A stretch of 11,917 nucleotides of DNA from Deltaproteobacteria bacterium (GTDB taxonomy: Bacteria; Bdellovibrionota; FAC87; UBA2466). The stretch covers positions 1-11,917 of the forward strand of contig JABMMY010000360.1 of the NCBI GenBank assembly GCA_013205415.1, read 5' to 3'. Shown here piece after piece: positions 1 to 7,878 of this stretch; the first letter of the stretch is position 1; the number at the start of each line of letters is the position of its first letter. A model generated the notes under the pieces. It made no database searches. It was not told the DNA's origin and saw only the letters and a list, made by a program, of their open reading frames with translations. The position numbers and the translations under genes are program-made.

Positions 1-39
1 ACGATATCCCTTTAAATTTTTTTAAAAAAATACGTTCCT

Positions 40-45
40 AAGGAG
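40..45 (+). promoter_or_regulatory. Shine-Dalgarno site of prkA
   Basis: AAGGAG lies five bases before the ATG at 51, which supports that start codon. The preceding 39 bases are very AT-rich. I could not assign a promoter there because the window begins too close to the gene. Confidence 0.8.
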
Positions 46-50
46 ATTTT

Positions 51-2129
51 ATGTCTTCACCTTCCATTGACATCAAAAACTTTATCGCAGGTCTTCAAGA
101 CCTTGATAAATTTGCAAAGTATAATTGGGAGGGTTCATTTCAACAATACGTCGATATTGTGAAGGAACATCCCGAGGTGACAAGAAACGCCTTCCAGCGA
201 ATTTATGATCTCATTATCGGTTATGGGGTCGAGGACTATGTAGAATTTAAAAAGAAAATTGTTTCCTATAATTTTTTTAAAGATCCCTTTGATAATGGAA
301 AAGATGCCGTATTTGGCTTAGATGTTCATCTGATGAAACTCGTAAATGTCTTAAAGGCAGCCGCCCAATCCTACGGCCCTGAAAAAAGGGTCATCTTACT
401 TCACGGTCCTGTGGGAAGTTCTAAAAGTACCATTGCTCGCTTAATGAAAAAAGGTCTCGAGTATTATTCAAGTACCGAAGAGGGATCTTTGTATACGTTT
501 AAGTGGGTTGCAGGGGCTAGTAAAATTCCGGACAGAATACTAGGAGCCATTGGAGAGATCAAATGCCCCATGCATGAAGAGCCTCTCAAATTGATTCCCA
601 AGGAGTTTAGAAAAAAATTCACCGAAGAATTAAATCGAGGAAGAAAAGAGGGTCATCGAGTGGTGATTGAAGGGGACCTGGACCCCTCCTGTAATTACAT
701 TTTCACAGAACTACTCCAATTTTATAAAGGAGATTGGACTAAAGTTGTCGATCATATCAAAGTATTTCGCGTGATGTTGTCCGAAAAAGGCAGAATCGGA
801 ATTGGCACTTTTCAGCCTAAAGATGAGAAAAACCAAGATTCCACAGAATTAACAGGTGATATCAACTACCGAAAAATTGCTGAGTTCGGATCCGATTCTG
901 ATCCCAGAGCCTTTAATTTTGATGGAGAATTCAACATTGCTAATCGAGGCATTGTAGAATTTATTGAAGTCCTAAAACTTGATGTCGCCTTTCTTTACGA
1001 CCTACTGGGGGCTTCTCAAGAACACAAGGTGAAGCCTAAAAAGTTTCCACAGACAGATATTGATGAAGTTATTATTGGCCATACCAACGAGCCGGAATAT
1101 CGAAAACTACAAAACAATGAATTCATGGAGGCCTTAAGAGATCGCACCGTGAAAATAGATGTGCCTTATATTACTAAGTTAGGCGAGGAGGTTAAAATCT
1201 ATAAAAAAGATTTTAACTCCAAAAGTATTAAAGGTAAGCACATCGCCCCTCACACCTTAGAAATGGCTTCGATGTGGGCCGTTCTAACTCGTTTAGAAAT
1301 CCCCAAAAAAGCCAATCTCACTCTGCTTCAGAAATTAAAATTATATAATGGCAAGAGCCTGGCGGGATTTACTGAGGATAATGTAAGAGAGCTAAGAAAA
1401 GAGGCTAATCGCGAGGGGATGGAAGGGATCTCTCCCAGATATATTCAAGATAAGATTTCAAATGCCCTTGTAAATACTAGAGATGGTAATGTGGCCTGCT
1501 TAAATCCATTTATGGTTTTAAATGAATTAGAGGGAGGACTAAAGAACCATTCTTTAATTTCATCGGAAGATAAGAAAAAACATTATCGTGAATTGCTTTC
1601 TGTAGTGAAACAGGAATATGAAGACATTGTAAAAAGTGAAGTGCAGAGAGCTATTTCAGCAGATGAAGAGGCGATGGCTAGATTGTGCTCCAACTACATC
1701 GATAATGTTAAGGCCTACACACAACGAGAGCGAGTTAAAAATAGATATACTGGGCAAGATGAAGAGCCAGATGAAAGACTCATGCGTTCTATCGAGGAGA
1801 AAATTGATATTCCAGATAGCCGCAAAGATGATTTTCGTAGAGAGGTCATGAACTACATTGGGGCCTTGGCACTTGATGGTCGTCAATTTGATTATAAAAC
1901 CAACGAGCGGCTCCATAAGGCACTAGAGCTAAAGCTTTTTGAAGATCAAAAAGATACGATCAAACTCACGAGTTTGGTTTCTAATATTGTGGATCAAAGT
2001 ACCCAAGAAAAAATTGATATCGTCAAAGGGCGACTTATCAAAAATTATGGTTACTGTGAAATTTGTTCCACCGATATTCTCACATTCGTAGCCTCGATTT
2101 TTGCTCGAGGTGATGTGAAACGTAAATAA
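51..2129 (+). CDS. prkA: PrkA-family AAA+ serine protein kinase (YeaG-like)
   Basis: A 692-residue cytoplasmic protein of the PrkA/YeaG family. Family members couple an N-terminal AAA+ ATPase domain to a C-terminal domain with weak resemblance to protein kinases; Ser/Thr phosphorylation has been reported, and an ATP-dependent protease role was proposed for the Bacillus protein. The P-loop is at residues 119-127 (GPVGSSKST) and a Walker-B-like strand is VVIEGDLD at 204-211. Other segments that look family-typical are NFDGEFNIANRG (289-300), HIAPHTLEMASMWAVL (397-412) and GISPRYIQDKISNAL (459-473). It is somewhat longer than E. coli YeaG or Bacillus PrkA (about 630-645 aa). The residue before the P-loop lysine is Ser rather than Gly. 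It is the first gene of a prkA-yeaH-spoVR cluster, 61 bases ahead of the next gene. In enterobacteria the homologues respond to RpoS and nitrogen limitation; nothing here shows how this copy is regulated. The family assignment is firm; the substrate is unknown. Confidence 0.93.
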   Translation: MSSPSIDIKNFIAGLQDLDKFAKYNWEGSFQQYVDIVKEHPEVTRNAFQRIYDLIIGYGVEDYVEFKKKIVSYNFFKDPFDNGKDAVFGLDVHLMKLVNVLKAAAQSYGPEKRVILLHGPVGSSKSTIARLMKKGLEYYSSTEEGSLYTFKWVAGASKIPDRILGAIGEIKCPMHEEPLKLIPKEFRKKFTEELNRGRKEGHRVVIEGDLDPSCNYIFTELLQFYKGDWTKVVDHIKVFRVMLSEKGRIGIGTFQPKDEKNQDSTELTGDINYRKIAEFGSDSDPRAFNFDGEFNIANRGIVEFIEVLKLDVAFLYDLLGASQEHKVKPKKFPQTDIDEVIIGHTNEPEYRKLQNNEFMEALRDRTVKIDVPYITKLGEEVKIYKKDFNSKSIKGKHIAPHTLEMASMWAVLTRLEIPKKANLTLLQKLKLYNGKSLAGFTEDNVRELRKEANREGMEGISPRYIQDKISNALVNTRDGNVACLNPFMVLNELEGGLKNHSLISSEDKKKHYRELLSVVKQEYEDIVKSEVQRAISADEEAMARLCSNYIDNVKAYTQRERVKNRYTGQDEEPDERLMRSIEEKIDIPDSRKDDFRREVMNYIGALALDGRQFDYKTNERLHKALELKLFEDQKDTIKLTSLVSNIVDQSTQEKIDIVKGRLIKNYGYCEICSTDILTFVASIFARGDVKRK

Positions 2130-2190
2130 CAACAGACCTCTTTTAAGATCAGGTGCGCATTCAGAGTATCTGATAAGGAAATAGACCTTC

Positions 2191-3300
2191 ATGACTGCCG
2201 GTATCAAACGTGATCACCAACGGTTTAAGCAAATCGTAAAGGGTAAGATCAAGTCGAACCTCAAAAAATATATTAGTCATGGAGAGCTCATCGGGCGACA
2301 GGGAAAGGATTATGTAAGTATCCCTATTCCTCAAATTGATCTTCCTAGATTTAAGTTCGGAAAGCGTCAAGCGGGCGGAGTCGGACAGGGCGATGGAGCC
2401 CCGGGAACACCCATCGGTGGATCTGAGCAACCTGGAGAAGGCGAACCACAGGCTGGAAATGCCTCCGGTGAACACAGTCTAGAGGTCGAGGTTTCTTTAG
2501 CCGAGCTCGCTGAAATGTTAGGGGAGGAATTAGAGCTTCCAAAAATTCAGCCCAAAGGCACCGGCTCTCTTCAGGCTCACAAAAATAGGTATTCCGGAAT
2601 TCATACTGTGGGCCCTAATTCTTTAAGGCATATCAAGCGAACTTTTAAAGAGGCATTGAAACGTCAAGTTGTTACAGGACAGTATAATCCTGAAGACCCT
2701 GTCATTATTCCTATTAAAAAAGATCATCGTTATCGCAGCTGGAAAACTGTCACTAAACCAGAAAATAATGCCGTAATTATCTATATGATGGATGTGTCTG
2801 GCAGCATGGGTGATGAGCAAAAAGAGATCGTTCGCACAGAGTCTTTTTGGTTAGATACCTGGATACGCTCTCAATATAATGATTTAGAGATTCGCTATAT
2901 CATTCACGATGCGACGGCAAGAGAGGTCGACCAGCAAACTTTTTATCACACAAGAGAAAGTGGTGGCACTTTGATCAGTTCTGCCTATCGACTCGCTAAT
3001 GATATTATTGTTAAAGATTATCCAGTGTCAGAGTGGAATATTTATTCGTTTCATTTTTCCGATGGTGATAATTGGTCGGGAGAAGATACTAAGCTTTGTG
3101 TAGATATCTTAAGGAATGAACTCATTCCTAAACTCAATGCGTTTTGTTATGGCCAGGTAGAGAGTCGTTATGGGAGCGGACAATTCATCAAAGATATTTT
3201 AGAGAATTTCAAAGAGGAAGAAAAAATTATAACATCAAAAATTGAGAGCAAAGATGCTATTTACCGCTCTCTAAAGGAATTTTTAGGAAAAGGAAAATGA
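2191..3300 (+). CDS. yeaH: YeaH/YhbH family protein (DUF444, VWA-like)
   Basis: A 369-residue DUF444 protein, a usual genomic partner of PrkA. The N-terminus is basic (MTAGIKRDHQRFKQIVKGKIK) and is followed by a Gly/Pro/Glu-rich, probably disordered linker at about 61-95. The C-terminal half carries a von Willebrand A-like fold: the strand IIYMMDVSGSMG (196-207) contains the DxSxS metal-adhesion motif, GGT at 258-260 may give the MIDAS threonine, and HFSDGDNWSGED (288-299) is the second conserved Asp segment. YhbH is needed for normal sporulation in Bacillus, and YeaH is co-expressed with YeaG in E. coli; its biochemical role is unclear, plausibly an adaptor for the AAA+ partner (inference). 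The SD-like AAGGA is about eleven bases before the ATG, a little far, but the N-terminal sequence fits the family. The stop codon overlaps the spoVR start. Confidence 0.92.
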   Translation: MTAGIKRDHQRFKQIVKGKIKSNLKKYISHGELIGRQGKDYVSIPIPQIDLPRFKFGKRQAGGVGQGDGAPGTPIGGSEQPGEGEPQAGNASGEHSLEVEVSLAELAEMLGEELELPKIQPKGTGSLQAHKNRYSGIHTVGPNSLRHIKRTFKEALKRQVVTGQYNPEDPVIIPIKKDHRYRSWKTVTKPENNAVIIYMMDVSGSMGDEQKEIVRTESFWLDTWIRSQYNDLEIRYIIHDATAREVDQQTFYHTRESGGTLISSAYRLANDIIVKDYPVSEWNIYSFHFSDGDNWSGEDTKLCVDILRNELIPKLNAFCYGQVESRYGSGQFIKDILENFKEEEKIITSKIESKDAIYRSLKEFLGKGK

Positions 3301-4796
3301 GACGAATTCTTCCTCCAGAACTGCAGAAGGCACACACAGAAATAAAAGAGATTGTGCGAGGTTATGGGCTCGATTGCTTTAAAGTTATTTTCGAATTGGT
3401 AGATTACAATGAAATTAATGAAATTGCAGCATTGGGTGGGTTTCCTACTCGCTATCCTCATTGGCGATTTGGAATGGATTACGATTATCTAAATAAGTCC
3501 TATACCTATGGGCTACAGAAAATTTATGAACTCGTAATTAATACAGATCCCTGTTACGCATATCTCCAAACTGGGAATGAAATTGTCGACCAAAAGCTAG
3601 TCATGGCACATGTCTATGGCCACTGTGATTTTTTCAAAAATAACATGTGGTTTTCTAAGACAAATCGAAAAATGCTGGATGAAATGGCTAATCATTCAAC
3701 TCGAATTAGAGAATATCAAGATCGTTACGGAGTAGATAATGTAGAAAACTTCATAGATACCTGTTGCTCTCTTGATAATTTGATCGATTTCTTTTCTGTA
3801 TTTGTTCAAAAGCCATCTGCAGTTACCCCTGGAGACCTAGATACCCAATCTGATGAGAAGGCCACCGATTCTCTAGTTCGGAAATTTGATTCTAAAAGTT
3901 ACATGGACAAATATGTAAACCCTAAAGCATATTTGGATGAACAGGAAAAAAAAATTCGTGAAGAGGCTGCACAAACTCGAAAATTTCCTGCGGAGCCACA
4001 GAGAGATATCCTCCAGTTTTTAATCAATTTCGCACCCATGGAAAATTGGCAGCGAGAAATATTATCGATCATTCGGGAAGAGGCCTACTACTTCGCCCCT
4101 CAAGGGCAAACGAAAATTATGAATGAAGGATGGGCTAGTTATTGGCATTCCACGATCATGACTCAGCATGTATTAAAAGATTCTGAGGTGATCGATTATG
4201 CCGATCATCATAGTGGCACGATGGGATCAAGCCCAGGACAAATTAATCCTTATAAAGTGGGAATTGAGCTTTATCGGGATATCGAAGACCGATGGAACAA
4301 AGGGCGATTTGGAAAGGAATATGATGAGTGCGAAAGTGCAGATCTTAAAAAAGCATGGAATAAAAATACGGGATTAGGAAAACAAAAGATTTTTGAAGTG
4401 CGTAAAATGCATAATGACGTCACCTTTATAGATAGTTTTATGAATGAAGATTTTTGTATCAGGCAAAAACTATTTACCTACGGATTTAATCGCCGAACCG
4501 GGCAGTATGAAATTGTGGATAGAGATTGGCGTAAGGTGAAATCACAATTGCTCTTTTCGTTAACCAATTTTGGGAATCCTATTATTTGTGTTGAAGATGC
4601 TAACTTTGAAAATAGGGGAGAGCTTCTTCTGATGCATAAACATGATGGTATCGACTTGGAATTTGAGAAGGCCTCTGAGACCTTAAGAAATATTCAGCTT
4701 ATTTGGAAGCGCTCGGTCCATATTATTACTAAATACAATAACCAATCTAAAATCCTGACCCATGATGGTAAAGACCTTAAAGAAAAAGACGCCTAA
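3297..4796 (+). CDS. spoVR: SpoVR family protein (YcgB-like)
   Basis: A 499-residue protein of the SpoVR/YcgB family (Bacillus SpoVR about 470 aa, E. coli YcgB about 510 aa). SpoVR takes part in spore cortex formation in Bacillus; in non-sporulating proteobacteria the homologue is a stress or stationary-phase protein of unknown activity. Segments I recognise as conserved are MAHVYGHCDFFKNNMWF (103-119), NEGWASYWHSTIM (276-288), YADHHSG (301-307) and NPYKVGIELYRDIEDRWNKG (317-336). The His-rich segments could bind metal, but no catalytic role is established. The start codon overlaps the yeaH stop as ATGA (3297-3300), and AGGAAAAGG immediately upstream supplies an SD, so translational coupling is likely. 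Residues 180-232 are charged and may form a linker. The presence of this gene does not imply sporulation. Confidence 0.93.
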   Translation: MRRILPPELQKAHTEIKEIVRGYGLDCFKVIFELVDYNEINEIAALGGFPTRYPHWRFGMDYDYLNKSYTYGLQKIYELVINTDPCYAYLQTGNEIVDQKLVMAHVYGHCDFFKNNMWFSKTNRKMLDEMANHSTRIREYQDRYGVDNVENFIDTCCSLDNLIDFFSVFVQKPSAVTPGDLDTQSDEKATDSLVRKFDSKSYMDKYVNPKAYLDEQEKKIREEAAQTRKFPAEPQRDILQFLINFAPMENWQREILSIIREEAYYFAPQGQTKIMNEGWASYWHSTIMTQHVLKDSEVIDYADHHSGTMGSSPGQINPYKVGIELYRDIEDRWNKGRFGKEYDECESADLKKAWNKNTGLGKQKIFEVRKMHNDVTFIDSFMNEDFCIRQKLFTYGFNRRTGQYEIVDRDWRKVKSQLLFSLTNFGNPIICVEDANFENRGELLLMHKHDGIDLEFEKASETLRNIQLIWKRSVHIITKYNNQSKILTHDGKDLKEKDA

Positions 4797-4827
4797 TCGC
4801 TTTCAAACTCTGTACGAAGCCCTTTTT

Positions 4828-4851
4828 AGAGGGTAGAATCAGCCTCTTTTT
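4828..4851 (+). terminator. weak candidate intrinsic terminator after spoVR
   Basis: AGAGG (4828-4832) and CCTCT (4843-4847) can pair around a 10-base loop, and T residues follow (4847-4851). The stem is only five pairs, so at most partial termination is expected and read-through into the dehydrogenase gene is plausible. Confidence 0.3.
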
Positions 4852-4865
4852 GATCGGTTTTATTA

Positions 4866-4895
4866 GGAGCTGGTAACTAGACACTTCACAGCTCC
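4866..4895 (+). promoter_or_regulatory. leader stem-loop before glutamate dehydrogenase gene
   Basis: GGAGCTG (4866-4872) is perfectly complementary to CAGCTCC (4889-4895), with a 16-base loop. The hairpin ends four bases before the AGGAG ribosome-binding site (4899-4903), which itself lies five bases from the ATG at 4909. It could affect mRNA stability or ribosome access, or be an operator at DNA level. I see no recognised riboswitch. Confidence 0.35.
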
Positions 4896-4908
4896 CATAG
4901 GAGATGAG

Positions 4909-6192
4909 ATGACGGCACATTCGGAGACACACATTGTAGGTTGGGAGGATCATCCTTTTTATCAAAACTGCCTTAACTTAATAGGCGCAGCAGGGGAACA
5001 GATCGATTTAGATCCCAATGTCCTTCAAAGACTCGCTAAACCCCGTCGTGTCCTGTACGTTTCGATTCCTGTAAGAATGGATGACGGCACTATCCAAGTT
5101 TTTGATGGGTTTAGAGTTCAGCACAATACGACGCTAGGGCCTGCTAAAGGGGGTATTAGATACCATCCCGAAGTTAACCTTGCTGAAACAACAGCACTCT
5201 CCATGCTAATGACCTTTAAAAATTCCTTGGTTAAATTACCTCTTGGCGGAGCCAAAGGAGGCATTCGTTGTGATCCTAATGTCATGTCTCGTCGAGAGAA
5301 ACAAAGTTTGACGCGCAGATACACCTCTGAAATCTTTATGTTGATCGGTCCCGATCGGGATATTCCTGCCCCAGATGTGGGAACCGATGCACAGACAATG
5401 GCGTGGGTGATGGATACCTATAGCGCCCAGGTGGGTTATGCGGTTCCAGGTGTGGTTACGGGAAAGCCGATTGAAATCGGAGGTTCCTTAGGCCGTGTGG
5501 ATGCGACCGGTAGAGGCGTGGTCTATACTATTATTGAAGCTGCTAAAAGACTCAATATGAGTTTGGATGGAAATACCACTGTAGCGGTCCAGGGTTTTGG
5601 TAACGTGGGATACTACTCCGCAAAGATCATTAATAGTCTGGATTGTAAAGTTGTTGCAATAACGGATGTCTCTGGTGGTATTTACAAGAGTGACGGAATT
5701 AACATTCAGGCTGCCAAAGATTGGTTGGATAAAAATCGAACCTTTGATGGTTTTCCAGAATGCGATAAAATTTCCAATGCTGAACTTCTTGAATTAAAGG
5801 TAGATGTTTTAATCCCAGCCGCACTTAGTAATCAAATTACTAAAGCCAATGCAGATAAAGTGAAATGTCGTATTTTAGCCGAAGGGGCCAATGGGCCTAC
5901 CACGATTGAAGCCAATCAAATTTTAAACGAAAAAGGTGTTTTTACCATTCCAGATATTTTAGCTAATTCGGGTGGTGTGATTGTTTCCTATTTTGAATGG
6001 GTTCAGGGGCAACAGAGTTTTTTCTGGAGTGAAAAAGATGTGAATAATAAACTCTGGGAAATTATTTCCAATGCTTTTGGTAGGGTTTATGATTTTCATC
6101 AGGCAAAAAAGATAGACATGCGTTTATCAGCCTTTGCTGTTTCGATTGAGCACCTATCAAAAGCGATGTTGTATCGAGGATTTTTTCCTTAA
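4909..6192 (+). CDS. Glu/Leu/Phe/Val dehydrogenase family; probable glutamate dehydrogenase
   Basis: A 427-residue hexameric-type glutamate dehydrogenase, closer in length and motifs to RocG/GudB than to E. coli GdhA (about 447 aa). It should interconvert glutamate and 2-oxoglutarate plus ammonium using NAD(P). The substrate domain contains GPAKGGIRYHP (77-87), MTFKNSLVKLPLGGAKGG (101-118) with the catalytic lysine expected at K116, and IPAPDVGTD (152-160) with the conserved Asp at 156. The nucleotide-binding domain has the Rossmann turn GFGNVG (229-234) and an Asp at 253 after the second strand, which hints at NAD rather than NADP preference (inference). AEGANGPTT and IPDILANSGGV are further family hallmarks. 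A clear AGGAG SD precedes the ATG. It lies downstream of prkA-yeaH-spoVR on the same strand, 112 bases after spoVR, and a stem-loop follows its stop. The symbol is left blank because gdhA, rocG and gudB cannot be separated here. Confidence 0.93.
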   Translation: MTAHSETHIVGWEDHPFYQNCLNLIGAAGEQIDLDPNVLQRLAKPRRVLYVSIPVRMDDGTIQVFDGFRVQHNTTLGPAKGGIRYHPEVNLAETTALSMLMTFKNSLVKLPLGGAKGGIRCDPNVMSRREKQSLTRRYTSEIFMLIGPDRDIPAPDVGTDAQTMAWVMDTYSAQVGYAVPGVVTGKPIEIGGSLGRVDATGRGVVYTIIEAAKRLNMSLDGNTTVAVQGFGNVGYYSAKIINSLDCKVVAITDVSGGIYKSDGINIQAAKDWLDKNRTFDGFPECDKISNAELLELKVDVLIPAALSNQITKANADKVKCRILAEGANGPTTIEANQILNEKGVFTIPDILANSGGVIVSYFEWVQGQQSFFWSEKDVNNKLWEIISNAFGRVYDFHQAKKIDMRLSAFAVSIEHLSKAMLYRGFFP

Positions 6193-6193
6193 A

Positions 6194-6229
6194 TAAAACA
6201 GGGGCTATGATTTCATAGGTCCTGCTTTA
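6194..6229 (+). terminator. stem-loop terminator candidate after glutamate dehydrogenase
   Basis: CAGGGGCTATGA (6199-6210) pairs with TCATAGGTCCTG (6213-6224) across a TT loop: ten Watson-Crick pairs, one G-T wobble and one G-G mismatch. Beyond one A/C mismatch the stem continues with TAAA (6194-6197) against TTTA (6226-6229). It begins two bases after the dehydrogenase stop codon. The trailing T tract is short, so termination efficiency is uncertain. Confidence 0.55.
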
Positions 6230-6270
6230 AATGACTCTAAAACTATTTTTTTAAACTGTAGGAGGGTTTT

Positions 6271-7509
6271 ATGTACCGTGTCCTAACTGTTGTTTTTTCC
6301 TTATTAACTTTGGGAGGGGCTTCAGCTGTTGGGAGACCGACCTCTATAGTATGCGCACCGGATACGGTGCTCCATGAACGAGTTAAAAATAAAATAACAA
6401 TTTCATCCTGTAGCAGAAAAATACGCCCCTGTCCTAAACATCAGAGCATTGAAATGATTCCCAATACGATGACGACCCAAGGCGCCTGTCAAATACCAGA
6501 TGGCAAAACTGTGTACCACAATCAAGATGGGAGTGAACTTTTTCTTAATTATGATTTAGGAAAATTACACGGCAAAATGGTTGCCTTCTCGGCCAATAAA
6601 AAAAAGATCTCCGAAGAGAATTATTTTGATGGATTGAAGCAGGGAATTCAAAAAACATTTTTTAGTAATGGGAAGAAAAAACTTGAAGAGAATTATTTGG
6701 CGGGACAAAAATTAGGAGAACAGATTAGTCGGTATGAAAATGGGGAGTTAGAAGGTCGCAGTTATTACGTTGATAATAGGCCTACAGGAGTATGGACCTC
6801 TTGGTATTCGAATGGAAATAAACGAGATGAGGTTACCTACGGAATTTTAGGATGGGAAGGGCTGTATCGAAATTGGTATTCCCAGGGTGGATTGCATTTA
6901 GCGGCGCAGTATGTAAACGGAGTGGCTGAAGGTACCTATTCTCTTTATTATCCCAATGGAAAAAAATGGTCGGAACGTCGGTATGTAAAAGGATTATTAG
7001 AAGGTACCTTTGACGAGTGGAGTCCCACAGGAGTGAAGGAGGCCTCGAGTGAATATGCTCATGGTAAATTTAAACAATGGTTAGAAACTCCGATTGAGCC
7101 GAGCGCAAGTGAAGTTAATTTAATTAGAAAAAACTCAGCGATTTCTCATTGCGCAGCTTTTGCAGGAATAGGACTGTCTCAGGGAATGTTAGCTGGAGCA
7201 CAGAGTTGCCTTAAGGCCGATATCGATGGCAATGGTTATCTTGACGATATTGTAACCTCACCTGATAAACCCAATCAAACATGGGTTGTGTTAACGAAAA
7301 GGGATCAGGTTATTAATGAAGTCTTTGTCCCTGAGCCCTTTTTAGAGGTTTACAGTTCAAGAAGTGTTGAAGGGCAGTTTCAAGAGCCTGCAACTCCAAA
7401 TGATGGTTTAGTTGCGTGGGGAAAAGGTAAAGATACTACAATCTACCTCTACAATTTTGATAAGGTAAAGTTTGAAAAAAAATCATACCGTTCCGATTTA
7501 GATATTTAA
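6271..7509 (+). CDS. exported MORN-2 repeat protein
   Basis: A 412-residue protein with an N-terminal signal peptide: a hydrophobic stretch at 4-16 and an ASA cleavage motif at about 17-19. It is therefore probably periplasmic or outer-membrane associated. From about 96 to 262 there are roughly seven tandem repeats of about 22-24 residues, of the form YxNGxxxGxWxxYxxNGKK. Clear units include FDGLKQGIQKTFFSNGKKK (119-137) and VNGVAEGTYSLYYPNGKKW (215-233). Such repeats lead to automatic names like 'YwqK family antitoxin', but I see no toxin partner. The C-terminal part carries ADIDGNGYLDDIV (316-328), a D-x-D-G-N-G loop typical of FG-GAP-like or EF-hand-like calcium sites, then a beta-rich tail. 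Cysteines at 28, 47, 54, 73, 294 and 313 could form disulfides. A strong TAGGAGGG SD sits four bases before the ATG. The role is unknown; MORN repeats often mediate protein or envelope binding. Confidence 0.8.
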   Translation: MYRVLTVVFSLLTLGGASAVGRPTSIVCAPDTVLHERVKNKITISSCSRKIRPCPKHQSIEMIPNTMTTQGACQIPDGKTVYHNQDGSELFLNYDLGKLHGKMVAFSANKKKISEENYFDGLKQGIQKTFFSNGKKKLEENYLAGQKLGEQISRYENGELEGRSYYVDNRPTGVWTSWYSNGNKRDEVTYGILGWEGLYRNWYSQGGLHLAAQYVNGVAEGTYSLYYPNGKKWSERRYVKGLLEGTFDEWSPTGVKEASSEYAHGKFKQWLETPIEPSASEVNLIRKNSAISHCAAFAGIGLSQGMLAGAQSCLKADIDGNGYLDDIVTSPDKPNQTWVVLTKRDQVINEVFVPEPFLEVYSSRSVEGQFQEPATPNDGLVAWGKGKDTTIYLYNFDKVKFEKKSYRSDLDI

Positions 7510-7548
7510 AATATCGGACTATAGAATGCCATCAGGCGTTTCAGAATA

Positions 7549-7878
7549 TTAACGAGAGCCTGCCAGCCATTCAGCCATAAGAGTCTTAATCATGGTCTGG
7601 TAGGGTGTTTTCTCCTGAGATGCTTTGTATTTAAAAGCCGCCAGCATGGGCTCAGGAATCTTTATACTAATCGGTTTGCTTTTGTGACGTGCGCGAGGGT
7701 CCATCATGTTGCGAAAGTCCTCCAGGAATTGGACAATGGGTGTTACGTCGTCCAGGTCCTGAGCGATTAGCTGTGCCTTGCTGGCCAGCTGCACCGGTCT
7801 TGTGATGCTTTTCGCTGGTTGAGTAGGTTTTGCTTTTTTCTTAGGATTCTTGGTGGGCTTTTTCGCGGCATTTCTCAT
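7549..7878 (-). CDS. ribbon-helix-helix (CopG-type) putative antitoxin
   Basis: A 109-residue protein. The first 30 residues are rich in Lys, Pro and Thr and probably disordered; 38-60 is likely helical (DDVTPIVQFLEDFRNMM). Residues 67-105 read KPISIKIP then EPMLAAFKYKASQEKTPYQTMIKTLMAEWL. This beta strand, helix, PYQTxI turn and helix ending in WL matches antitoxins of the CopG/BrnA ribbon-helix-helix superfamily, which bind operator DNA as dimers and neutralise a partner toxin. The start overlaps the stop of the upstream nucleotidyltransferase-fold gene as ATGA (7875-7878), so the pair is translationally coupled. No strong SD of its own is visible. The fold call is good; the antitoxin role is inferred from context. 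It converges on the MORN-repeat gene, whose end is 39 bases away. Confidence 0.72.
   Translation of the reverse strand: MRNAAKKPTKNPKKKAKPTQPAKSITRPVQLASKAQLIAQDLDDVTPIVQFLEDFRNMMDPRARHKSKPISIKIPEPMLAAFKYKASQEKTPYQTMIKTLMAEWLAGSR

Noticed and set aside
1636..1916. Open frames on both strands inside prkA (71 and 86 codons), with similar ones inside the other large genes
   Set aside because: They overlap firmly identified genes, have no family features or ribosome-binding sites, and look like chance frames.
7510..7548. Bidirectional terminator between the converging MORN-repeat and RHH genes
   Set aside because: Only a 3-bp GCC/GGC stem is visible and no T tract follows on either strand.
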